Assembly: GCA_004554075.1 (NCBI GenBank)
Contig: SFOB01000064.1
Coordinates: 1-16,590, forward strand
Reading direction: 5' to 3'
From: Treponema sp.
Lineage (GTDB): Bacteria; Spirochaetota; Spirochaetia; Treponematales; Treponemataceae
Length of the DNA stretch: 16,590 nucleotides
Below are positions 1-7,619 of the stretch, piece by piece; within the stretch, counting starts at the first letter, position 1; the number at the start of each line of letters is the position of its first letter. A program made the position numbers and the translations under genes. Under the pieces are notes generated by a model. The model worked only from the letters and a program-made list of their open reading frames with translations. It searched no databases and was not told where the DNA came from.

Positions 1-1071
1 CTGGGTGTCAAGGAATCTGTAGCCAAGGTTGCTGACTCGACGGTCGCTCTTTCTCTCCCGCAGGATTCTCTGACCGCGGTTGGCCAGCGTTACCAGCAGA
101 AGCATAAGGACTGGATAAAGCAGCCATGGGAAATTGCGAAGATTTGAAAGAGTTGAAATGTCGCGGTTGATAAGTGAACCCCAGCTTACAGCCGGATCAC
201 TGATACCAAGGCCAAGATAAGAAAGTGTTGTTTCACTCATGATAAAGCCCGGAACACTCAGCGTAATGCTGACGATCAGGAGGCTTGAGATTTGAGGAAT
301 TATATGGCCGAAAATTACAACAAGAGAAGGAATTCCTTCCAGCCTTGAATTGATGATGAACTCTTCACGTTTTACTGAATGAACAATTCCTCGTATTGTT
401 CTTGCACTGCCCGGCCAGCCGACCAGCGAAAGAATCAATGTGATTATCATGTAAGAAGTTCCCGAATCCATGCGGCTGTTTAAAAGTGAGCGAAGGAAAA
501 GTATAAAGTAAAGGCTTGGAATCAGCATGAAGAATTCTGCAAAGCGCATTATGAACCAGTCGGTTTTTCCGCCGAAGTAACCGGAGATGCCTCCAAAGAT
601 TATTGCAAGTATCATTGAGATTGCGGTTGCCACAAAACCGATTGTAAGAGAAATACGGCTTCCGTAAATTATACGGCTGAAGAGGTCACGGCCAAGATGG
701 TCTGCTCCCAGCAGATAAACAGGATATGCCTGATTTTTTGTTCCGTAGAGATGGCGGTTGCAGGGAATAAAGCCAAGCAATTTATATTCGTAGCCTTTTG
801 CAAATAAAACAAAATCGTGAGTGTAGCCCTCGTCTTTTACGAAAGCATACTTCCAGTTGATTTTACTTATTGTGCGGCATTGGCGAACCTTTAGCCCGTG
901 CGAAGTAAGCTGGAGGTTTGCCGGATGATAGGTGTTATTTTCAAATGTCTGTGTCGGCTGATAAGGCGCAAAAAACTCTGCAAAAATCATTATGAAATAT
1001 ACGAGGGCTAGGAAAATCAGAGATGTCAAAGCAAGTGGTCGTTTCTTAAAGTACTGTGCTAACTTTTTCAT
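1..1071 (-). CDS. Peptide-type ABC transporter permease, OppC/DppC family (partial)
   Basis: Inner-membrane permease subunit of an oligopeptide/dipeptide-type importer. It starts at ATG 1071 and stays open to the left window edge, so the C-terminus is missing. The N-terminus (MKKLAQYFKKRPLALTSL) leads into a first membrane segment. A long periplasmic loop of about 100 residues follows, then the family motif GADHLGRDLFSR and five further hydrophobic segments. The cytoplasmic EAA-type loop is visible as REEFIINSRLEGI followed by a HIIPQ-like element, the site that docks with the ATPase. The end is odd: after LLVTLA the usual family ending (AFNxLGDxLRDxxDP) is replaced by a basic stretch before NLGYRFLDTQ (see findings). 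It lies 9 nt downstream of the OppB-type gene with an AGGGGG ribosome-binding site, so the two are surely co-transcribed. Family is clear; substrate is not. Confidence 0.9.
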   Translation of the reverse strand, partial: MKKLAQYFKKRPLALTSLIFLALVYFIMIFAEFFAPYQPTQTFENNTYHPANLQLTSHGLKVRQCRTISKINWKYAFVKDEGYTHDFVLFAKGYEYKLLGFIPCNRHLYGTKNQAYPVYLLGADHLGRDLFSRIIYGSRISLTIGFVATAISMILAIIFGGISGYFGGKTDWFIMRFAEFFMLIPSLYFILFLRSLLNSRMDSGTSYMIITLILSLVGWPGSARTIRGIVHSVKREEFIINSRLEGIPSLVVIFGHIIPQISSLLIVSITLSVPGFIMSETTLSYLGLGISDPAVSWGSLINRDISTLSNLRNFPWLLYPVLMLLLVTLANRGQRILRERKSDRRVSNLGYRFLDTQ

Positions 1072-1080
1072 ATGTGCCCC

Positions 1081-2202
1081 CTACTCGTTTCCATAACGGA
1101 TTCTTGGATCTACAATGGCAAGCAGAATATCACTGATTACCATGCCTACAAGAACAAGTGCTGAAATAAACATGCTGTTTGCAAGAACAAGATTTATATC
1201 TTCCTGAAGAACTGCGTCGTACATAAGGCGGCCGATTCCAGGGTAAGCAAAAATAATTTCGAGTACGAGAGAACCGGAGAAAAGACCCGCAAGAAGATTT
1301 GCACTTCCTGTGATGTAAGGATTCAAAGTATTGCGGAAGGCATGATTAAGATAAACTCTTTTTTCGCTGATGCCTCTTGAACGCAGAGCAAAAATATAAG
1401 GCATTCCCATCTGGTCCAGCATTGTAGCGCGGATCATTCTCATGGTGCCGCCTAAGCCTCCAAGGAAAGCTGCTAGGAGCGGCAGGAAAACATGATGTGC
1501 ATAGCTGAAGGTAAACTTCATCGGCGCATCTTTAAATGGAAAATCCGGATATGCTGTAACCGGAAAAAGATTTGTGATGGATGCAAATAGCTGAAGAAGA
1601 ATCAAAAGAAGGATTCCCGGAAAGGCGTGAAAGAAAAGCGCAAAGAAGGTTGCGCCTACATCCAGCCTTGTTCCTGCCTTACTTGAGAAAAAGACTCCCA
1701 GCAGGAAGGAGAACGTGGTTATAAATACAAGAGAAATAAGATTAAGCAGCACTGAATTCCAGAGCCGGGATTTTATTAAAAATCCTACAGGTGCTTTGGA
1801 TATAAGGCTTGTACCAAGGTCGTGATTTACAATTACCCTCTTGAGCCATTTAAAGTATTGAACGTAAAAAGGTTTATCAAGGCCGAGTTCTGCACGCAAA
1901 GCCTCCATCTGTTCGGCAGAAAAATTTTTATCCTGCGAGCCGTTTGTGGCTGAAGCTGTATTTTTAGCTCCCGGATTTTCTGTATTTGTAAGGAGCTGTT
2001 GTGTCATCATCTGGTCTACAATGTCGCCCGGTGCAAGTTCCATGAGGCCAAAAAGTGCAAAGCCTAAAAGGAAAAGCAGAAAGAGCATTGTAATGATTCT
2101 TCCTGTAATAAAGGCGGTAAGCGGTGCCTTTGTCTTGAAGGCTTTTCCAGGTGCGGTAAGAGTTGCTTCCAGTTTCAAAATAAAGATTTTGATTTTATTC
2201 AT
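1081..2202 (-). CDS. Peptide-type ABC transporter permease, OppB/DppB family
   Basis: Inner-membrane permease, partner of the OppC-type protein downstream. It has 373 residues. Membrane segment 1 lies at about 35-55 and is followed by the LAPGD hallmark (56-60). A periplasmic stretch at about 61-145 is longer than in typical OppB; its Asn/Thr/Ser-rich part at about 70-95 looks like a linker. The later core carries the EAA loop at about 271-294 (ALRSRGISEKRVYLNHAFRN) and the conserved FAYPGIGRL segment near 314-322. It ends in DPRIRYGNE, a normal terminus for the family. The start at 2202 has an AGGAA ribosome-binding site about 9 nt upstream and lies 18 nt after the stop of the binding-protein gene, giving the order binding protein, B, C. 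No ATPase genes are seen within the window. They may lie to the left or be encoded elsewhere. Confidence 0.93.
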   Translation of the reverse strand: MNKIKIFILKLEATLTAPGKAFKTKAPLTAFITGRIITMLFLLFLLGFALFGLMELAPGDIVDQMMTQQLLTNTENPGAKNTASATNGSQDKNFSAEQMEALRAELGLDKPFYVQYFKWLKRVIVNHDLGTSLISKAPVGFLIKSRLWNSVLLNLISLVFITTFSFLLGVFFSSKAGTRLDVGATFFALFFHAFPGILLLILLQLFASITNLFPVTAYPDFPFKDAPMKFTFSYAHHVFLPLLAAFLGGLGGTMRMIRATMLDQMGMPYIFALRSRGISEKRVYLNHAFRNTLNPYITGSANLLAGLFSGSLVLEIIFAYPGIGRLMYDAVLQEDINLVLANSMFISALVLVGMVISDILLAIVDPRIRYGNE

Positions 2203-2220
2203 ATTTATAACTTTCCTGTC

Positions 2221-4047
2221 TTATCTATTTTCTTTCAGATATACATTTTCCAAAAGTGCACCATTCTTATTGTCATAATACACGTTTGTAAGATTCCATT
2301 TATTTCTGATTGCAAAGAAGCTTTTTGAACGCATGAGATAAATAACAGGGCACTGTTCAAGAATGATGCTCTGATATTCATCCCAGATTTCTTTTGCCTT
2401 GTCGTGGTCTATTGTATAACAGCCTTCGTTATAAAGATAATCTACGCGGGCTTCCCATTCGGTTTCAGGCTTTTCCTGCAGCGGATACCAGAGATGAAGA
2501 TTGCCGTAGCTTGGCCATACATTGGATCCCTGTGAAGGAAAAAGATTTGAACCAAGTCCGATAAAGACTGACTGCCAGTCATAAGTTGCTGTAAGCATTT
2601 CTACAAGCTTCTGAAAGTCTATCTGACGAACATTTACAGTGATTCCAATTTTACCGCATTCATCTGCAACAATTTGAGCCATGTCGTTTGCGGTAGTTCC
2701 ACCACTGGAAATTAAAAGATCATATTCTACCTTATTTCCCTGATCGTCATAATAAAGGCCGTCTTTCTTAACAAAGCCAGCATATTGCAATAACTCCTCT
2801 GCCCTTTGCGGATTATATTTGTATTGCAGGGTGATATCAGGATTATAATATGGATTTGCTTCCGGGAAGAAAGAATACTTGGCTTGTGCGAGGCCGCGGT
2901 AAGTTTGAAGGGCAATACGGTCGCGGTTGAAAAGGCAGCTCATTGCCTGGCGGAATTCTTTTTTGGTAAACCACTTGTAATAAGGTTTATCTTTATTCTG
3001 GGGATTTTGATTGAAGCTCCACATTGAAGAGCCCATTGAACCTTCGGCATTGAAAACTGTGTAATCTTCTTTTTGATTTGCAACAAGATTTTCTACCTGT
3101 TCTGGTGTCGGGCTGTAAACTTCTGTCTGGCCCTGTTTGAAAAGAAGATAGTCTGTATTTGTATCACCGACAATCTGATAAATTTTTTGTTCAGGGTACG
3201 GAATTGAATTTCCTTTTTCATCCTTTTCCCAGTAATAAGGATTTCGTGTAAATACCAGTCTTTGAGCAGGAATATATTCTGTGATATACCACATGCCGCA
3301 GGAAGGAATTTCTTTCGGATCTTTGTCTACACTAAACAAAGCTTTAATTCCATCTGCACCACCCTTTTCCTTTGCAGGCTTAAAAATGAAGGATGGACAT
3401 AGCTTCATATTTGTAGAAAGTAAAGGATCTGCCACTATACGGGGATAAACAAAATCAAAGTTCTTATCATCGATTTTTATACAGTCGATATGGGCATCAG
3501 AACCATCTTCCATTACTACCCACTGAGAGCCATAGCCGCTGGAACCCATAGTCGGGTCTCCGTCTATTTCATTATACCAGAAAACAAAATCATCAGAAGT
3601 AACAGGGACCTTCTTGTCTGAACCATACCAGGTCCAGTAAAAATCATCACGGATGGTAAAATGAACTGTAAGTGTATTTGCTTCTTCATCAGTTTCTATT
3701 TTATAATAGGCTGCGCGAGGTTTCCATTCGCGGGCCGTCATATCATAATCGCTGAGATACTCTAATGTCATACCGATAATAGAAGCACTTGTACCATCAC
3801 GTTCGGCAATTAACTGATTAAAGGTCTTAGGGTCCGAAAGAATTGTATCATACCAGATACCGCCGATATTACCAGCCTTAAAACTTTCGCCTTTCCAGGG
3901 CTTTGTAACTGTTTTTTCAATTAATTGATTATTCAGATTCTGGGAATAAAGTTCGATTTCTTCCAGAGTCATTTCTGGAATCTTAGAACAAGATGCGAAC
4001 AGAAAGCAAAACAGACCTGCTGCTGCGCATATAGTTTTTGTTTTCAT
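2221..4047 (-). CDS. Extracellular solute-binding lipoprotein, family 5 (OppA/DppA type)
   Basis: Captures the substrate (peptides in most relatives; some bind oligosaccharides or nickel) and delivers it to the two permeases encoded downstream. The 608-residue form starting at 4047 is preferred over an ATG at 4062. It has GGTGGA about 6 nt upstream and begins directly with a signal peptide (MKTKTICAAAGLFCFLFASC), while 4062 has no ribosome-binding site. The lipobox FASC places the lipidated Cys at residue 20, with Phe at -3 as spirochaetes allow. Family 5 features include the N-terminal set GGIWYDTILSDPKTFN, the RDDFYWTWYGSDKKVPVTSDDFVFWY block and the late HDKAKEIWDEYQSIILEQCPVIYL block. A weak promoter candidate (TTTAAA, 17 nt, TAAACT on the minus strand at 4067-4095) lies in the divergent gap with the next plus-strand gene. 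Confidence 0.93.
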   Translation of the reverse strand: MKTKTICAAAGLFCFLFASCSKIPEMTLEEIELYSQNLNNQLIEKTVTKPWKGESFKAGNIGGIWYDTILSDPKTFNQLIAERDGTSASIIGMTLEYLSDYDMTAREWKPRAAYYKIETDEEANTLTVHFTIRDDFYWTWYGSDKKVPVTSDDFVFWYNEIDGDPTMGSSGYGSQWVVMEDGSDAHIDCIKIDDKNFDFVYPRIVADPLLSTNMKLCPSFIFKPAKEKGGADGIKALFSVDKDPKEIPSCGMWYITEYIPAQRLVFTRNPYYWEKDEKGNSIPYPEQKIYQIVGDTNTDYLLFKQGQTEVYSPTPEQVENLVANQKEDYTVFNAEGSMGSSMWSFNQNPQNKDKPYYKWFTKKEFRQAMSCLFNRDRIALQTYRGLAQAKYSFFPEANPYYNPDITLQYKYNPQRAEELLQYAGFVKKDGLYYDDQGNKVEYDLLISSGGTTANDMAQIVADECGKIGITVNVRQIDFQKLVEMLTATYDWQSVFIGLGSNLFPSQGSNVWPSYGNLHLWYPLQEKPETEWEARVDYLYNEGCYTIDHDKAKEIWDEYQSIILEQCPVIYLMRSKSFFAIRNKWNLTNVYYDNKNGALLENVYLKENR

Positions 4048-4139
4048 AAATTTTCCACCCATATATAGTTTACAATACTAAGGTGGATTTTTAAAGATGA
4101 AAATAATAAAAACAGTTTTTAATTTTTCTTTTTCTGCTT

Positions 4140-4145
4140 TATAAT
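4140..4145 (+). promoter_or_regulatory. Perfect -10 box (TATAAT) for the 4164 gene
   Basis: TATAAT stands 18 nt before the ATG at 4164, which would place transcription start near 4152 and give a leader of about 12 nt. The -35 region (TTTTAA at 4117-4122) is a poor match, and no Shine-Dalgarno sequence is present. The 4063-4163 gap is strongly AT-rich and must also hold the divergent promoter of the binding-protein gene. Confidence 0.45.
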
Positions 4146-4163
4146 AAAACAAATATAACAAGT

Positions 4164-5046
4164 ATGAAAAAGTACAGTAAATTACCAATTGAATTTCTAA
4201 AGAAAGAATTAAAATCTCTTGAAAAGAGCTACGGGCAGTTTAAGGAAATCTACGAGTATTTTCGTTCTGAAGCAATCAGTGCAGAAAATGAAAAACAGGA
4301 TGAGACTGCCCTTTCACCTGAAAACTGCAAATATATTTTTATAAGATTATATGACCCGGTTTATAATGGTAATTTACCTGCAGAGCTCTTAAAAAAAAGG
4401 TCAATACATTACAAATGTTACTAAGATTCCTGCAGCACATGCCGCTATTGGTTTTGATCTGACTGATAACTTTTACGGACTTACAATAGGTGGAGATTAT
4501 GACCTTAAGATAGAACATTGCTGCAATATAGACACCTGTGCCTATATGAAAAGCTGTAATCCAGAAAAATCTTTTCAATACACCTATGCAATAAAAGTTT
4601 CTGCAGAAGAATATGAAGCAGCTAAAAAGAAAACTCTTGGCTATTATGAAAGTAACGAAGTAAAGTATGCAGTTCTTCATAATTTTCCGGTTGCAATTTA
4701 TTGTATTAAAAAGAAGTTGAATATTCCCAGTCTTCCAAAAGTACCTATTCCCGAAGCACACCGGGAATTCCTTTCCAGCCTGAAAAAGACTCTTAGAGCC
4801 TTTAAGGGCTTTAGAGAAAAAGACCGTTTTGTCTGCTCGACATTTTGCAGTTATATTTTACTATCTTCAGTTCCCCGTATTGCACTTTATTTTTGTGAAC
4901 GTGATTTTAGTTATGATTATACAACACCAAGCGAGCTTTCAATGCTTCCTGGAATGAAACTTTTATTTTCAGGAAACTGGCTCAACTTTAATAAAGATGC
5001 AGAAACTTTCGCCAAAGAAAATCCGGAGTTTAAGAAATACCTTTAA
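4164..5046 (+). pseudogene. Permuted papain/NlpC-P60-like (YiiX-type) protein, frameshifted in an A8 tract
   Basis: Two abutting reading frames make one protein. The first runs 4164-4424 (86 residues). The second is readable from just after a stop at 4390-4392 to the TAA at 5044-5046, although its own first ATG is only at 4546. Removing one A from the A8 run at 4391-4398 joins them into a 293-residue protein without any stop. In the joined protein a His follows an IPAA segment (H92) and begins a strand (AAIGFDLTDNFYGLTIGG). A Cys occurs late in KDRFVCSTFCSYILL (C224, with C228 nearby). This His-early, Cys-late order fits circularly permuted papain-like hydrolases of the YiiX/NlpC-P60 superfamily, also common as uncharacterised proteins in Firmicutes. 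No signal peptide is seen, so it is probably cytoplasmic. The break may be a pseudogene, phase variation, transcriptional slippage or a sequencing error. The family assignment is inferred from layout. Confidence 0.65.
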
Positions 5047-5063
5047 AGAAATTTTCCTTCCGC

Positions 5064-5648
5064 TTATACTTCTAGAAGCTCTCTTTTTTGTATAATCTTT
5101 CTTACTCCGCAGAAGATTCCAAAGCCTCCGTAAACAGCAATTGCCTTATCAAAAAGATTTACCGGCAGTCTTGCAAGGAAGGCACTCAGCTGTACTCCAA
5201 GATTCTGCATAATCAGAGTGTAAGTCAAAAACATCACTGTTGAATTTTCATTGTCGCCGACAGCTTCTGCAAAGAAGACAGAATAAACAATTGATCCTTC
5301 TAAGCTTATTATTACAGTTGAAAGGAAAAATAAAAGTGTAAGCCGGATCCATGAAAAATCTTCATGACGTGTTACAAGAACTTTTGTAAGTATAGTGCCG
5401 GTTATACAGCAGATGACGTAAAAAAAGTATAAGAAATTATGATGAAAAAATATGCCCCAGATTGAATGAAGAATCCCTACAATCAGGCCACATGGAAGTC
5501 CTATAAAACTACCTGCATATACAAAAATCATGTCCATAAAAAATGGCCATTGTAAAGCTTGAACTATATATGTTACAAGAATATTAAGTACTGTAAAAAT
5601 GAGCCCAAGAATCATTTGTCTTTTTATGGAATATTTCTGAAATGTCAT
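5064..5648 (-). CDS. Polytopic membrane protein, ECF-transporter S-component-like
   Basis: A 194-residue protein made almost entirely of five or six hydrophobic segments. The amphipathic N-terminus is followed by a segment at about 12-32, then QWPFFMDMIFVYAGSFIGLPCGLIVG, a layout seen in ECF S-components and in the membrane sensor modules related to them. The late motif ARLPVNLFDKAIAVYGGFGI also resembles those families, where it sits near the coupling interface. S-components bind a vitamin or metal and share a common ECF energising module; no such module is in the window. It is convergent with the frameshifted gene, 17 nt apart. A strong hairpin terminator separates it from the upstream secreted-protein gene, and it has its own TATAAT box, so it is probably transcribed alone. 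The ligand cannot be predicted, and a stand-alone sensor role remains possible. Confidence 0.6.
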   Translation of the reverse strand: MTFQKYSIKRQMILGLIFTVLNILVTYIVQALQWPFFMDMIFVYAGSFIGLPCGLIVGILHSIWGIFFHHNFLYFFYVICCITGTILTKVLVTRHEDFSWIRLTLLFFLSTVIISLEGSIVYSVFFAEAVGDNENSTVMFLTYTLIMQNLGVQLSAFLARLPVNLFDKAIAVYGGFGIFCGVRKIIQKRELLEV

Positions 5649-5654
5649 AAAAAT

Positions 5655-5660
5655 ATTATA
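5655..5660 (-). promoter_or_regulatory. TATAAT box 7 nt before the ATG at 5648 (candidate leaderless promoter)
   Basis: On the minus strand TATAATATTTTTATG places the last T of a perfect -10 box 7 nt before the A of the start codon, so transcription would begin at or next to the ATG. No Shine-Dalgarno sequence is present. The -35 position (17-nt spacer) reads AAGACT, matching the GAC core only, and falls inside the terminator loop. Confidence 0.45.
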
Positions 5661-5663
5661 AAT

Positions 5664-5696
5664 AAAAATGAGGGGTAAGTCTTCCCCCTCATTTTT
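5664..5696 (-). terminator. Intrinsic terminator after the secreted repeat-protein genes
   Basis: A perfect 12-bp stem (5664-5675 with 5685-5696: an A/T base and a GAGGGG/CCCCTC core) closes a 9-nt loop. It lies 20 nt after the stop of the 616-residue gene. On the minus strand it is followed by ATTTATAATATTTTT, a moderately U-rich tail. The plus-strand side is also T-rich, so it could work in both directions. It marks the end of the long 14943-to-5717 block. Confidence 0.85.
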
Positions 5697-5716
5697 TATT
5701 TGTCTTTTTTATTTTT

Positions 5717-7567
5717 TTATTTTATTGATGATTTACTGACAGCCTTTTCAATTGTTAAGGCTGGAGTTCCAGCATGACGTAATTCATCGTAAGAAAGCTG
5801 CAGAATGAACCAGTTTTTAGCATCTGCAGTAACATTAAATGTTAAAACTTTATCAACCTTCTGACCTGCTTTTATATCCTTTATTGATTGTGCCTCCGAG
5901 AGATTGATAATATTATCTTTTCCCTGAGAATCATCAATTGGCAAAACTTTTAATTCTGGAATGTCAGTATCAGCTGTAAACTTCATAAGAACTGTGATTT
6001 TATCACCTGCTTTCGGCAAGTTTGCTTTTGTCAGGCTGGTAAAATCTGCACCTGTAGATTTTGCCCATGTAGCAGGATATTTGAGAACCCCGCCGATTGC
6101 TCCGTCATATAAGTCCATATCATAAGTTGCAGGATGAGAAGCTTTTCTGAAGGCATCAGTTTCAAGAGGATCTCCCGGTAATTCTTTTATCCAGAGTTTT
6201 ATTTCAGTGTCTCCTCCAAGAGAAGCATAAGCCCATGCATAATATTTACCGTCTTTGAAACAGATTCTTTCATAGCAGCTGCCAAATCCATATGAAAGTC
6301 CTTCAGAATTGAGACGCCAGAATCTGTAAAGTTCACTTTTTATGTCAGCTTCATTTTCACAACCTATAGTTCTGTAAGAAGTATACGATTGTTTCTTTTC
6401 TTCAAAGCGGTAGAAAACCCATTTCATTCCCTTATATTCAAATTCATAATATCCATTTTTACATTTGTCACCGTAAGGAGTTTTCTTTGCCTGTACAAAA
6501 ATTCCAGGAACATTAAGATATCCTTCTTTATAATTTCCATTCTGGAAATCAGTTTCTGAAAAACAGGTTCCCCATGGAGTATGGTATGTATCTGTTGCAG
6601 GTGGATTTATTTTAGCTTCTGCTGTTGAAACAGAAACAACTGCATTATTATTTGTTTCTTTTGCAGCTTTTGCTTCATCAACTATTCCTTCCATATCTTC
6701 AAAATAGTCATAAGCCCATGCATGATAAATACCATTTGAATTTGTTGACTTCCATACTTCATTCCAGCTGCCACCTGCAACTTCTGCTTTGAAAGTACCT
6801 GTTAAATTACTTCCATTCCAGTTCTGGTAACAATAAAACCAATTTACAAGAACTGCAGCTTTAGTAGATTTTTTATCAGGAGCAATATTCTTTTCCCACC
6901 AGTCTGAAAGAACCGCATTTTTTGCAATATTTTTGTACCAATCCGGCATTGTGTCTGGAACTGTAATTTCAATAATTCTTCCGTTTGATTCAGAATATCG
7001 GTGAGCTACATGAACTTTTTCTCCCCCCTGAACAGAATTGCCTGTTGCAGTATTATCTACTTTACAAATTTCAGTTTTTACTGGATTTACAGATTCATCA
7101 ACCATGCCAGCCCACTCTTCAAAGTTGTTCCATTCATAGTGATTATTTCTTGTTTTTCCGCCTTCAGCCGGCCAGTAATCTGTATAACGGGTACCGGTCA
7201 TAATGGAATTAATAGTGAATGCAAAATTTTCTTTGAATTTATTTTCTTCCTTATTCCATTCCCTTCCACAAGAAATTGCGTTTACAAACAAAGGAACTTT
7301 TTTACATTCTGATTTCTTGTATGGTGAAATCTTCTTCCACCAGTCACTGTCTGTATCCATTGACACTTTTGTAGATAATTCCTTAAACCAGTCTGGAGCA
7401 CGGTCATCTACCAGAACTTCAAGAATAACACCGTCTTTCATTGCAACTCTGTGTGTTACAACCCATTTTTTACCATCAATGATTGAGCTTGCAGCGAAAA
7501 GTTTTCCGCCTAAAGCAAAAATAAACATCAGAATGCTTATTCTCATGATTTTATTAAATTTAGTCAT
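5717..7567 (-). CDS. Secreted protein with two Trp-rich ~125-residue repeats (uncharacterised)
   Basis: A 616-residue protein not matched to a family I recognise. The N-terminus is a signal peptide (MTKFNKIMRISILMFIFALGGKLFAA) with a likely cut after LFA, so it is exported. Residues about 34-160 and 184-299 are two diverged copies of one repeat. Shared marks are HR followed by G-x-I-x-E (HR at 39-40 and 189-190), an APDWFK/MPDWYK motif, SDWW, a P-x-KKS stretch, and VN-x3-C (C100 and C246). A middle region at about 325-515, rich in Tyr, Trp and Gly, is unique to this protein. Residues about 520-616 look like a beta-rich domain (PKAGDKITVLMKF, then KVLTFNV) matching the end of the upstream paralogue. 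The start is fixed by AAAGGAGG 7 nt upstream. It follows its paralogue by 44 nt and is the last gene before the terminator. Aromatic-rich repeats could mean glycan binding, but that is only an inference. Confidence 0.8.
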   Translation of the reverse strand: MTKFNKIMRISILMFIFALGGKLFAASSIIDGKKWVVTHRVAMKDGVILEVLVDDRAPDWFKELSTKVSMDTDSDWWKKISPYKKSECKKVPLFVNAISCGREWNKEENKFKENFAFTINSIMTGTRYTDYWPAEGGKTRNNHYEWNNFEEWAGMVDESVNPVKTEICKVDNTATGNSVQGGEKVHVAHRYSESNGRIIEITVPDTMPDWYKNIAKNAVLSDWWEKNIAPDKKSTKAAVLVNWFYCYQNWNGSNLTGTFKAEVAGGSWNEVWKSTNSNGIYHAWAYDYFEDMEGIVDEAKAAKETNNNAVVSVSTAEAKINPPATDTYHTPWGTCFSETDFQNGNYKEGYLNVPGIFVQAKKTPYGDKCKNGYYEFEYKGMKWVFYRFEEKKQSYTSYRTIGCENEADIKSELYRFWRLNSEGLSYGFGSCYERICFKDGKYYAWAYASLGGDTEIKLWIKELPGDPLETDAFRKASHPATYDMDLYDGAIGGVLKYPATWAKSTGADFTSLTKANLPKAGDKITVLMKFTADTDIPELKVLPIDDSQGKDNIINLSEAQSIKDIKAGQKVDKVLTFNVTADAKNWFILQLSYDELRHAGTPALTIEKAVSKSSIK

Positions 7568-7591
7568 TTAAAATCCTCCTTTAATTACTCT

Positions 7592-7619
7592 TTTATAAAA
7601 TGACTTAATTCTTATTCAA
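7592..7619 (-). promoter_or_regulatory. Possible internal promoter before the 616-residue gene
   Basis: In the 44-nt gap, TTGAAT (7614-7619) and TATAAA (7592-7597) stand 16 nt apart on the minus strand, matching consensus at 4/6 and 5/6. The -35 element overlaps the stop codon of the preceding gene. It might raise expression of the second secreted protein, but the whole gap is AT-rich and chance matches are expected. Confidence 0.3.

Noticed and set aside
1946..2278. Plus-strand open frame of 110 codons across the OppB-type gene start
   Set aside because: It is antisense to two well-supported genes, has no domain or ribosome-binding site, and its composition follows from the opposite strand.
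4339..4761. Minus-strand open frame of 140 codons inside the frameshifted papain-like gene
   Set aside because: The plus-strand halves join into a sensible protein with His and Cys motifs; the minus-strand frame shows no recognisable domain and its hydrophobicity is a by-product of the opposite strand.
5041..5110. Possible bidirectional terminator between the convergent genes ending at 5046 and 5064
   Set aside because: The only symmetry is CTTCTAGAAG, which leaves a stem of about 3 bp once a loop is allowed. The following T-run is inside the membrane-protein gene. No convincing terminator is present.
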